Source: CAZMVY01 sp964617875 (GTDB lineage: Bacteria > Planctomycetota > Phycisphaerae > UBA1845 > PWPN01). From it: DNA of 6,954 nucleotides. This document shows positions 1 to 6,832 of the stretch, piece after piece (position 1 is the first letter of the stretch; the number at the start of each line of letters is the position of its first letter). Location of the stretch: contig CAZUAI010000142.1 in NCBI GenBank assembly GCA_964617875.1, positions 1 to 6,954 of the forward strand, in the 5' to 3' direction. Made by a program: the position numbers and the translations under genes. Below the pieces are notes generated by a model. It was not told the origin of the DNA. It searched no databases and worked only from the letters and a program-made list of their open reading frames with translations.

Positions 1-3000
1 TGCCAGACGTTGTACCGCCCGGGCGAGTCGTAATCGAACGCGCTGCCCTGATTTATCATGTCAATCCGCCGCCCGAGGTCGTCGTTGGTGTAATCGTACT
101 TCGAGATTCGCACGTTGGTGTCTTCGGGATCGACCACGTTGTCGATGAAGTCGATGAGGTCGCGGGAGGTTTCGTACTGCCGCTGGGTCCGTACGAGGGG
201 GTCGCCGTTCTGCGCGGCCAGGTAGCGCACGTGGGCAACGGCGTCGCTCACGGGTGTGGTGCCGTTCTTCATCCGTTCGTACTCGACGCCCCACGCCGGC
301 AACCCCGGGCCTTCTACCCGGTTCAACTGGCCGGTCGCGGTGTCGTAGTGGTAGGTCACGCCGTACTCCGTCCCGATCGACAGGCCCGCGTCCCGGCCGG
401 GAACCTCGCCCGTGCCGGTGCCCTGGTACGCTCGCGTGATCGTCTTGCTGTAGAGGCCTCCGCCGCTCCCGTCGATCGTCTCCGTGTCAAGCTGCAGCGT
501 CGTGGTATTGTACCCGAACGTCCGCGTGCCGACCGCATCCTGGATCTCCGTCGGGCGCCCGAGCCGATCGTACGCCGCGTACGTGACCGTCGGCGTGGCC
601 GGGTTATCGGTGTACGTCACCGTGTGGAGGTCGCCCGTCTTGGCCTCGCCGCTACCCTCGCCCCAGTAGGCGTACGTCGTGGTGACATGATTGGTCCCGT
701 CGTACTTGCGGGCCCACGTTCGGGTCGCGAGCTTGCCGTCGGTGGTGTAGCTGTACTCGGTCTTCTTCCCGTCCGCGTAGACCTTTTCCTTGACCAACCC
801 CGTGGCGGCGTCGTATACCCACTCGGTCTTGTCACCGGCGGGCGGACTGGTCGGCCACGCCGAATCGCCCCAGATGTCGTCCGTGGCCCGCCACGTGTAC
901 ATCTCCTTCTTCCGACCGTAGGCATCGTAAACGTATTCCACGGGATACGTCGCGTCGCCCCAGGTGCGGGTCTGGTATCCGATCGCGTCGTACTCGAAGT
1001 ACTGCTTCTTGCCGTCGGGGTTCTCGACGGATGCAAGCCGCCCCGTGGTGCTGGAGTATGTATAGGTCGTCACGTGGCTCGCGGCGGTCACCGTGCTGAC
1101 CTTGCCGATCTGGCCCGTCCCCTCGGTGTAGTACGCCGTGGTGGTCGTGTTCTGCCGCGGGTCGGTCAATTCGTCCTGGCGTCCGAGGTCATCGTACTGG
1201 TAGCTGGTGGTCAGCCCCGTCTTGCTCGTCGTCGATTGCAGCAGGCCGTTGACAACCACGCTGGCCTCCGGCGCGGTGGGGGCGTCGGGATACCATGTCT
1301 TCCGCGTGACCGTCTTGTCGTCCCAGTCTACGAAGACCTTCGTCGTCGTCTCGTTGCCGTGGATGTCGAGCGAGGCGGTCTCCTCGGTGAGGATGCCGTC
1401 GGCCTCGCTGCCGCCCAGGCCTGTCAGCCGATGCTTGACGGTGCTCTTCGTGCGGTCGCCCGACGCCGGCGTCGGCGTCCCGCCCGTGCCGGCGTAGACC
1501 CGCGTCGTGGTCACGTGCCACCAGTCCCCGTTCTCCTGCACGTACGCCGTGTCGGTGTCCGTGATGCGGTCGGTCGAGGTGGGCGCGAGTTCGCCGTTGC
1601 CGCTGGCGTCAAGACCGGACCGGTTGACGTTACCCAGGGAATCGTACTCCTGCAGGGTGGCGGCGATGATCGCCGTCCCGTTCACCTTCGTGACCGTGCT
1701 CTTCAGCTTACCCTCCCCGCCCGTTGGGGTGCTGCTGGCACCGTAGTACCCGTACTCGGTCACGACATCCGGGCCGCTGTTGTAGCCCGGCTTCTCTTCC
1801 TTCGACGCGCGGCCGAGTACGTCCGTGGTCGTCTTGACCCATACCGGTGAGTCCGCCACGTCCCCGCTGGGCGCATGACCGCTGCGCGCGGTCGCCCACT
1901 GGGTGCCGCCCTCGTTCACGCCGTAGTCGTGGTACTGGTGCACGACACCGGTGCCGGTCACCTTCTTTGCACGGCCGTCCACGTAATGCTCGGTGATCTC
2001 CGTGGCGTCGCCGGGCCGGGTGATGGTCAGCGTGAGCTTCCGTCCGCGCTCGTCCGAGCCCTGGTACGCGTTCGCATAGGTGTAACCGTAGGTGGTGGCG
2101 AGATTCGATGGGTCCGTCTCGGTGACCGCCCGATCCGCCAGATCGTACTGCGTGCTCCTGGTCTGCGTCAGGGAGCCGGCGGTCGTCGTGATCGTGACGA
2201 GCATGCCGCTCGTGTTGGGCGTACGCGTGTAGGTGCTGACGATGTCGTCCGAACCGTTGGACTGCAATCCCTTCTTCGTGACGGTCGAGAGACGTCCGTC
2301 TTCGTACGTGTACGTCGTGGTACCGCCGTTCTCGTCCGTTTCGGACGTCAGGCCGCAGCAATCGCCCCACGTGGCCTCGTAGACCAGGCGAGCCGGATTG
2401 CCGGTCCCCCTGTAAGTCTGCTCCAGACGGCCCCGGTCATTGTACTTGTTGATCACGCGCCCGACGAGCGCATATGCCCCCGGGGCACTCTCGCTCGTGC
2501 ACACCTCCTCGTCGCTTTGCCACACGCGCCCGACCGCATCCTGGTACTGAATCTCCCGCGTGCTCTTGTTGGCCACGCCGTAGGGCGCGGCGGAGGTGCC
2601 GTGCGTGATGACCGTTTGCCACCAGATGCCGCTACCGCTCGCCCACGTACCCGGGGCCCCGTTCGTGCCCGGCGTGAAGGTCCCCTGGGCATAGCTGTAC
2701 GACACGAGCCCGCCGTCAGGAGACAGGACGCTCTTGATGCGCTCCGGAACGGTCGCGGTGGCGGGTATGTAGCGGGTCTCGGTCCGCAGATTGCCCCCGG
2801 CGCCATAGGCGGCTCCCTGCGAGCTGCAGCGCTCCTCGATCGCGACCTTGTCGCCGCCACTCATGTAGTACACGTGGTAGGTCCGGGATACCTCCTCGTC
2901 ATTCAGCTTCTCGACGACCGTTCGCGGCCTGGCCTTCTCGAAGGTCACCTCCTCACTCACTTCCGGATCGTTCGTTGTGTCAACCGAACGATAGCTGTAC

Positions 3001-3110
3001 ACAAGGGCGCGGCCCACGCTGTCATCGACCGTCGTGGGCATCGGCTCGTCCTTCCACGAGCGAACATACTTGGTAGCCCGCCCCTTGTCGTCGTATTCCC
3101 ACATCTCCCA
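1..3110 (-). repeat. YD-repeat (RHS) array within the large CDS
   Basis: The protein-level repeat has the form xxYDxxGRxxxxxxxxG. Clear units have their Tyr at residues 463, 680, 946, 1096, 1164, 1185, 1223, 1304, 1379 and 1464, with degenerate units between them. All sampled Tyr codons fall in the same reading phase, from base 3095 down to base 92, which argues against a frameshift. Units are spaced irregularly, and many are separated by Thr-rich strands such as HVTTTYAYW and NTTTTAYYT. In known RHS, Tc and teneurin proteins such repeats make a spiralling beta-sheet shell. The last visible unit (KYDYTNDDLGRRIDM, from about residue 1463) is of a type I associate with the late part of the array in planctomycete RHS proteins, so the conserved core end may lie just past the edge. 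Confidence 0.88.
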
Positions 3111-4481
3111 GGATCCGTCCGGGTTCGTGCGAGATCGAAGCCTGGCCTGCATCCCCCACGCATCTCGCACCTCGTACGAGCGCGTCGTGACGATCGGGTT
3201 CGACGTCCCACCGACCACGGACCGGACCAACTGATACTCACCGAGAGTCGCGAGGAGCTTGAAGGTCTCCTCGCCGTGATAGACGACCGTCGAGCCCTCT
3301 TTCACCTCGTGCACATCCAGGCGGTAGTAATCGTCCCCTTCGCTGTAGTACAGGATCGTGTGTTGATCGATCCGGTTCGTCCCACTTCGCTGCAGTGTCC
3401 ACACATGGCTGTCGGTTGGGTCATCGTAGGCGTATTCGTACGTGTGCGTGGATTCCTCGTTGCCACCGACAATCCTCTTGATGGTCAGTTTGGTATCCTC
3501 CTCTGGACACACCTTGAGACCTGGATTCCGGATCTCCCAGACTAGGTAGGGCGTGCCCAAGTTCGTGTGCTTGTGGTTGCCGTCGACATCTCCCCAGGTG
3601 GCGCGGTCGTAGTACTTGATATCGAACCCAACAACGATCTCTCCACATTCCCCAACGGTCTCGGAGAAGTCCCGAATGTCCACGAGGACCACAGGCGTTT
3701 CAATCTGCCGAAGGTAGGGCGGTCCCGTCTCCACGTATTGGAAGACATCGTGGGGAGTGTCATCCCCATCCTCGCCCCATAGCAAGGATCTCAAGGCCTT
3801 GGCACACCAGACGTCGTCGGTGGAACTGGCGCTCTCGAAAGAGTTGTCCTTGCTGTCAAGCATGAGCTTGCCCGCGGACTTGCCGTCCGTTCGTTGCCCG
3901 AGGCTGAACCGCACCTTGACACTGCCCATCGCGAGAACGCCGTCGCCCGGCGCGTCGGGGGAACCGCCACAACCGCCGGACCCCCCATTGCCGCACGGAC
4001 CGGGCCTGCTGGGTCCGCCCGTCCCGCGGCTCCGAGGGCAAGGCCCCGGATTGATGCTTCCACCGCCACCGCCACCGCCACCGCCGCCACCGCCGCCGTT
4101 CCCGCCGCTGTTGCAGCTAGCGCATGGGTCCGGTGGGCATACGCCGCATTCATCGCATTTCGAATACACGGCGCCGTCAACGCAGCACTCCGTCTCCGGA
4201 TCGTAAGTGCAGCTACCGCAGCAGTGCGCATAACGGAATTTCAGCCGGCACGACGTGTAGCAGGTGCGGCTGAAGGCCACGGAGGGCGCCAGCCACGTCA
4301 GGCAGCGCTGAGCCGCAAGGACGCTCGAGGCCGCCAAGGATGCCCCCGACGTCTGCAGCGCCGATACCGTGACCTGGGGAGCCTGGCCGTACGCCAGGCG
4401 CCACAGGAACGGCACCACCAGAACGCACACCATGGCAGCCAGACCAACCCACGCCCGCTTGCGTTGAACACCGCTTCGCAT
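1..4481 (-). CDS. Secreted giant RHS/YD-repeat protein, C-terminus beyond left edge
   Basis: Reading the minus strand from ATG 4481 gives 1493 codons with no stop up to the window edge, where two bases of the next codon remain. Residues 1-32 look like a Sec signal peptide: R2, R7, K8 and R9, a hydrophobic core at 11-27, and a possible signal peptidase site after A30-Y31-G32. A Cys-rich stretch (60-123) and a Gly-rich linker (126-181) follow. A module starting near V182 ('GSVKVRFSLG') resembles the region before the repeats in planctomycete and verrucomicrobial RHS proteins. YD-type repeats run from about 461 to the edge, for example EYDDKGR at 462, YDDLGR at 1096, YDAYGR at 1185 and YDRLGR at 1304. 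Known YD-repeat proteins fold into beta-rich shells or surface filaments; some deliver toxins, but no toxin domain is visible here. ATG 4481 was chosen because GGAGG lies 6 bases upstream and a signal peptide follows at once. Export and family are well supported; the function is unknown. Confidence 0.92.
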   Translation of the reverse strand, partial: MRSGVQRKRAWVGLAAMVCVLVVPFLWRLAYGQAPQVTVSALQTSGASLAASSVLAAQRCLTWLAPSVAFSRTCYTSCRLKFRYAHCCGSCTYDPETECCVDGAVYSKCDECGVCPPDPCASCNSGGNGGGGGGGGGGGGGSINPGPCPRSRGTGGPSRPGPCGNGGSGGCGGSPDAPGDGVLAMGSVKVRFSLGQRTDGKSAGKLMLDSKDNSFESASSTDDVWCAKALRSLLWGEDGDDTPHDVFQYVETGPPYLRQIETPVVLVDIRDFSETVGECGEIVVGFDIKYYDRATWGDVDGNHKHTNLGTPYLVWEIRNPGLKVCPEEDTKLTIKRIVGGNEESTHTYEYAYDDPTDSHVWTLQRSGTNRIDQHTILYYSEGDDYYRLDVHEVKEGSTVVYHGEETFKLLATLGEYQLVRSVVGGTSNPIVTTRSYEVRDAWGMQARLRSRTNPDGSWEMWEYDDKGRATKYVRSWKDEPMPTTVDDSVGRALVYSYRSVDTTNDPEVSEEVTFEKARPRTVVEKLNDEEVSRTYHVYYMSGGDKVAIEERCSSQGAAYGAGGNLRTETRYIPATATVPERIKSVLSPDGGLVSYSYAQGTFTPGTNGAPGTWASGSGIWWQTVITHGTSAAPYGVANKSTREIQYQDAVGRVWQSDEEVCTSESAPGAYALVGRVINKYNDRGRLEQTYRGTGNPARLVYEATWGDCCGLTSETDENGGTTTYTYEDGRLSTVTKKGLQSNGSDDIVSTYTRTPNTSGMLVTITTTAGSLTQTRSTQYDLADRAVTETDPSNLATTYGYTYANAYQGSDERGRKLTLTITRPGDATEITEHYVDGRAKKVTGTGVVHQYHDYGVNEGGTQWATARSGHAPSGDVADSPVWVKTTTDVLGRASKEEKPGYNSGPDVVTEYGYYGASSTPTGGEGKLKSTVTKVNGTAIIAATLQEYDSLGNVNRSGLDASGNGELAPTSTDRITDTDTAYVQENGDWWHVTTTRVYAGTGGTPTPASGDRTKSTVKHRLTGLGGSEADGILTEETASLDIHGNETTTKVFVDWDDKTVTRKTWYPDAPTAPEASVVVNGLLQSTTSKTGLTTSYQYDDLGRQDELTDPRQNTTTTAYYTEGTGQIGKVSTVTAASHVTTYTYSSTTGRLASVENPDGKKQYFEYDAIGYQTRTWGDATYPVEYVYDAYGRKKEMYTWRATDDIWGDSAWPTSPPAGDKTEWVYDAATGLVKEKVYADGKKTEYSYTTDGKLATRTWARKYDGTNHVTTTYAYWGEGSGEAKTGDLHTVTYTDNPATPTVTYAAYDRLGRPTEIQDAVGTRTFGYNTTTLQLDTETIDGSGGGLYSKTITRAYQGTGTGEVPGRDAGLSIGTEYGVTYHYDTATGQLNRVEGPGLPAWGVEYERMKNGTTPVSDAVAHVRYLAAQNGDPLVRTQRQYETSRDLIDFIDNVVDPEDTNVRISKYDYTNDDLGRRIDMINQGSAFDYDSPGRYNVW
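4059..4097 (-). repeat. GGN trinucleotide tract encoding 13 consecutive Gly
   Basis: Thirteen Gly codons, mostly alternating GGC and GGT, encode residues 129-141 of the RHS protein. They form the core of a flexible linker extending to about residue 181 that is rich in Gly, Pro and Ser. The tract joins the Cys-rich segment to the N-terminal module. On the plus strand the same bases read as a poly-Pro shadow. Any slippage here would be by whole codons and so would change linker length without breaking the frame. Confidence 0.9.
4113..4304 (-). other. Cys-rich N-terminal segment of the RHS protein
   Basis: Residues 60-123 carry 13 cysteines: 60, 74, 78, 87, 88, 91, 99, 100, 109, 112, 115, 120 and 123. 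Three more lie in the linker at 148, 163 and 171. The spacing includes vicinal CC pairs, CxxC at 88-91 and 120-123, and CxxCxxC at 109-115. In an exported protein this is most simply read as a small disulfide-stabilised knot. Metal binding is possible, but there is no matching His pattern. I do not recognise a named domain, though Cys-rich leaders before RHS repeats occur in planctomycete proteins as I recall them. Confidence 0.7.
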
Positions 4482-4487
4482 GTCAAG

Positions 4488-4492
4488 CCTCC
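4488..4492 (-). promoter_or_regulatory. Shine-Dalgarno sequence of the RHS gene
   Basis: GGAGG lies on the minus strand 6 bases before ATG 4481, inside the 38-base gap after the upstream gene's stop codon. The gap has no hairpin followed by a T-run, so I see no terminator between the genes. The site fixes the start and supports independent translation from a shared transcript. Confidence 0.8.
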
Positions 4493-4519
4493 AATGCTCG
4501 TGTGTTTCCCTCTTCGCAA

Positions 4520-6598
4520 TCAGCTTCCGACGGTATTACCGACGGGCCGGCTCGCCGCGACGCCCGTGTCGGCGCGCGACGCGCCAGCCTTCAACTGCGT
4601 CAGATACTCGCGTGCGTCCGAGTCACGCGGCTGAAGGGCCAGGACTTCCTTGAAGACCTGGACCGCCTCCGGCCCTCGCCCGCACGCAACCAGCGCCGCC
4701 CCCCGCCCCTTCATCGCCGTCAGCAGCGCGGGACGCACATTCAACGCCCGCGTGAACCACGCGAGCGATTCCTCCGCCCTGCCCTGGGCCAACAGGAGGA
4801 TCCCCAGATTGCCGCATGCCTCGGGGTGCTTGGCGTCCAGCCGAACGGCCTCGCGGTAGTGCCCGAGCGCCTCGTCGTAGCGGCCCAGACGCCCCAGCGC
4901 CACCCCCAGGTTGTAGTGCGTCTCGGCCCGGTGCACGCGCATCTCCAGCACCCGGCGGTAGCAGTCGATCCCGTCCTCGACACGACCGTTCTCCACGAGG
5001 GCCACCCCAAGATTCAGCAGGATCCCGGGGCTGTCGGAGTACCGCTTGACCCCGGCGCGGAAGAAGGCCAAGGCCTCGCGATAGTGCCGCTGCTGAATCA
5101 TGGCGGCGCCGAGATTGCAGTAGCTCGTATCGGCCTGCGGGTGCAGGCCGACCACCGTACGGCACTGCTGGAGCGCCTCGTCGGTGCGGCCCATCCGCAT
5201 GAGGACCGCTCCGTACTCGCTCCGCGTGTCCGGATCGTTGGCATCGAGGGCCAGCGAGGCACGCAACTCCTGCTCGGCCTCCTCGTATCGACGTTCCCGG
5301 GCAAGGTGGGTCCCCCACGAACGACGCACCACGCTGTCGTTCGGAGCAACGGCCAACGCACGCTGAAGCAATGTCGCGGAATCCTTCCACACCATCGCGT
5401 ATTGACGGGCCGCCGATCCCGCCGCCGCCACGACGGCCAAGGCCGCCATCGCGCCGAGGCCGCGGGGCCACCGCAGCGGACTCCTCAGCGATTCATCGAC
5501 TCGAAGCCAGGCCAGGAGCCCGCCCACAACGACCAACACACCAATCGCCGGCAAGTAGAGGTGGCGGTCCGCGCCGACCCCGGGGGCGATCTTCACGACG
5601 CCGATGGCGGGCAGCAGCGCCAAGACGAAGAATAGGGCCCCCGCGGCAAGGGCCCGCGTCCAACGCGTCGAAACCGCCACGACGACCCCCAGCAGGACGG
5701 CCGCCAGGATCGGCATCGCCACGTTCAGGTTCGAGAGGGTGAACGGACTCGGAACCGGGTAGTAGGGCGAAAGGCCGACCGGCCACAGCAGTTTCCCGAA
5801 GTGGAATCCGATTGCATGGATGACCAGCAGCGGGACTCTTGACCATCCGTACGCACCCGGCAACTGCGCACCCAGCGTGCGGCTCTGGCTGATGTACGCG
5901 ATCACGCCGAACCCGATCGCCAAAAGCAAGTACGGCACCTTCTCCAGCAAGGCCCGCCGACTGACCCGACCGAGCGGCCAATAGTCCAGCACCAGAAGCA
6001 ACAGCGGAAGCGGCACAACCGTCGGCTTCGACATCAGCCCCAACAGGAGCGCCAACAACGAGAGGACGTAGAAGACCCCACGCCGGCGCTGAGCGTACAA
6101 GACGTACAGAATCATCGCGGCGAGCGCAAAGGTCGCCGCCATCAGCGTCTTGCGCTCCGCCATCCACGCAACCGCCTGCACGTTGGCTGGATGCAGGCCA
6201 AACAGGAGTGCCGCCAGGCCGGCCGCCCAGACACGGCGGAACAACAGGTAGATCAGAACGTACAAGAGCACCACGTTCAACGCATGGAACACCAAGCTCG
6301 TCTCGTGATACGGCCGGTGATTCGTCGCGCTGCCGCCGCGGAGGGTGTCGAACAGGAATGTCACCATCGGCAAGGGCTTGTAGTACCCGCCGACCGCCGG
6401 ATCGAAGACCCGCGTGAAGAGGCTCGCCGTGCCGGACCAGGTCGGGTGCTGGACCACAGGGTTCTCGAGGATGTGAAGATCGTCGTCGAAGTACACCGCC
6501 TGCGACGACACTACTGGCCAATGGACGACCATCACGGTGACGACCACAAGAAGCGATACCCATACAGGCGCACCAGAAACCCGGCCGCGCAAGAACAT
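4520..6598 (-). CDS. TMTC-like GT-C family membrane glycosyltransferase with C-terminal TPRs
   Basis: A 692-residue polytopic membrane protein. The first helix (about 12-30) is followed by an exoplasmic loop with the acidic run Y36-F-D-D-D40, as expected for the catalytic acids of GT-C enzymes. Family-like motifs follow: YYKPLP at 72, HPANVQAVAWMAERK at 136-150, SKPTVVPLPLLLLVLDYWPLGR at about 190-211 (split for length: SKPTVV, then LDYWPLG), KLLWPVGLSPYYP at 269-281 and ADRHLYLPAIG at 343-353. I count about 11-12 hydrophobic segments up to about residue 395. Residues 421-658 are seven 34-residue TPRs. Eukaryotic TMTC proteins transfer mannose from a dolichol carrier to Ser/Thr of exported beta-sheet proteins. 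The bacterial substrate and lipid-linked donor are unknown, so the activity is inferred. ATG 6598 is preferred to an upstream in-frame TTG at 6673: AAGGAG sits 7 bases before it and the signal-anchor follows directly, whereas the extension is Arg-rich and low in family character. The gene ends 38 bases before the RHS start. Confidence 0.9.
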   Translation of the reverse strand: MFLRGRVSGAPVWVSLLVVVTVMVVHWPVVSSQAVYFDDDLHILENPVVQHPTWSGTASLFTRVFDPAVGGYYKPLPMVTFLFDTLRGGSATNHRPYHETSLVFHALNVVLLYVLIYLLFRRVWAAGLAALLFGLHPANVQAVAWMAERKTLMAATFALAAMILYVLYAQRRRGVFYVLSLLALLLGLMSKPTVVPLPLLLLVLDYWPLGRVSRRALLEKVPYLLLAIGFGVIAYISQSRTLGAQLPGAYGWSRVPLLVIHAIGFHFGKLLWPVGLSPYYPVPSPFTLSNLNVAMPILAAVLLGVVVAVSTRWTRALAAGALFFVLALLPAIGVVKIAPGVGADRHLYLPAIGVLVVVGGLLAWLRVDESLRSPLRWPRGLGAMAALAVVAAAGSAARQYAMVWKDSATLLQRALAVAPNDSVVRRSWGTHLARERRYEEAEQELRASLALDANDPDTRSEYGAVLMRMGRTDEALQQCRTVVGLHPQADTSYCNLGAAMIQQRHYREALAFFRAGVKRYSDSPGILLNLGVALVENGRVEDGIDCYRRVLEMRVHRAETHYNLGVALGRLGRYDEALGHYREAVRLDAKHPEACGNLGILLLAQGRAEESLAWFTRALNVRPALLTAMKGRGAALVACGRGPEAVQVFKEVLALQPRDSDAREYLTQLKAGASRADTGVAASRPVGNTVGS
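4625..5338 (-). repeat. Seven tandem TPR units in the glycosyltransferase
   Basis: Residues 421-658 divide into seven consecutive 34-residue units starting at 421, 455, 489, 523, 557, 591 and 625. A partial eighth helix at 659-670 precedes a 22-residue tail without clear structure. The usual TPR positions are visible, for example YNLGVALGRLGRYDEALGHY in the fifth unit, with the NLG, G-R-Y-EA and aromatic positions. In TMTC-type proteins this domain usually lies on the same side of the membrane as the active site and is thought to contact acceptor proteins; that role is inference here. Confidence 0.93.
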
Positions 6599-6605
6599 GG
6601 CCGAT

Positions 6606-6611
6606 CTCCTT
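6606..6611 (-). promoter_or_regulatory. Shine-Dalgarno sequence of the glycosyltransferase gene
   Basis: AAGGAG on the minus strand lies 7 bases before ATG 6598. It is the strongest ribosome binding site in the window and decides the start in favour of this ATG over the TTG 25 codons upstream, which lacks a comparable site. Confidence 0.8.
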
Positions 6612-6644
6612 CTCCAGAACTGCCGCCGACAACCGGCGAACGAA

Positions 6645-6824
6645 TCAGCCGCCGGCCGTCGGCCAGAAATCAACTACCACGCCGCCGTGCCGGACGCGCA
6701 GCGGCGATCCGCACGGCGCGGCCATCGCTTCCACGGGGGCAAGATCGTCCCCTCGTCCCCGCATGCCCTTCTCAGGCCATGCGCACCACCGCGACAGAGA
6801 CTCCTTGTTCATCACAAAGAGCAT
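6645..6824 (-). CDS. Possible small ORF of 55-59 codons, weakly supported
   Basis: An open frame starts at ATG 6824 (59 codons) or ATG 6812 (55 codons) and ends at TGA 6647-6645, 46 bases before the glycosyltransferase ATG. The shorter form begins MNKESLSRWCAWPEKGMRG and ends VVVDFWPTAGG. I recognise no family, signal peptide or membrane segment. Neither start has a convincing Shine-Dalgarno sequence, and an inverted repeat overlaps both starts. The same frame is open further upstream to a TAG at 6869-6867 and, beyond that, to the right edge. It could be a small gene, a decayed gene remnant or chance openness in GC-rich DNA. Confidence 0.22.
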   Translation of the reverse strand: MLFVMNKESLSRWCAWPEKGMRGRGDDLAPVEAMAAPCGSPLRVRHGGVVVDFWPTAGG

Positions 6825-6832
6825 GTCTCTGT
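6794..6832. repeat. Nested inverted repeat upstream of the glycosyltransferase gene
   Basis: Outer arms of 8 bases (ACAGAGAC at 6794-6801 and GTCTCTGT at 6825-6832) are perfect reverse complements. Inside them lies a second, 4-base stem (TTGT at 6805-6808 and ACAA at 6814-6817) around a 5-base loop. Unpaired bases separate the two stems. There is no T-run after either side that would make a classic intrinsic terminator. It lies about 200 bases upstream of the gene and could be an operator, a leader hairpin or a chance palindrome. Confidence 0.45.

Noticed and set aside
231..1850. Long plus-strand open frame of 539 codons
   Set aside because: It is exactly codon-aligned antisense to the RHS gene, has an Arg/Val/Gly-rich composition without domains, and is open only because TTA, CTA and TCA are rare in the sense frame.
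1..3110. A CRISPR array or DNA-level tandem repeat behind the recurring GTCGTA/GTACTC words on the plus strand
   Set aside because: These words are complements of Tyr-Asp codons in degenerate protein repeats with irregular spacing; there are no identical repeats with unique spacers.
1875..3545. Long plus-strand open frame of 556 codons
   Set aside because: It is the same codon-aligned antisense artefact, ending at the complement of a sense CTA codon, while the minus strand carries coherent YD repeats here.
3757..4206. Plus-strand frame with a poly-Pro run
   Set aside because: The poly-Pro run is the reverse complement of the poly-Gly tract of the RHS protein, and nothing else in the frame looks like a protein.
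1..4481. A polymorphic toxin with an immunity partner
   Set aside because: RHS proteins sometimes carry C-terminal toxins, but this C-terminus lies outside the window and no immunity gene is visible.
4482..4519. A terminator or promoter between the two genes
   Set aside because: The 38-base gap has no stem-loop with a T-run and no recognisable -35/-10 pair, only the Shine-Dalgarno site.
3894..4634. Plus-strand frame with Ala-Thr repeats
   Set aside because: It crosses the ends of both real genes and their ribosome binding site, and its repeats are the GGN tract read in another frame.
4502..5635. Plus-strand frame of 377 codons
   Set aside because: It is codon-aligned antisense to the TPR half of the glycosyltransferase, with no domain features.
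5493..6632. Alternative minus-strand frame of 379 codons
   Set aside because: It overlaps the membrane domain in a different frame and lacks the hydrophobic periodicity and family motifs of the chosen frame.
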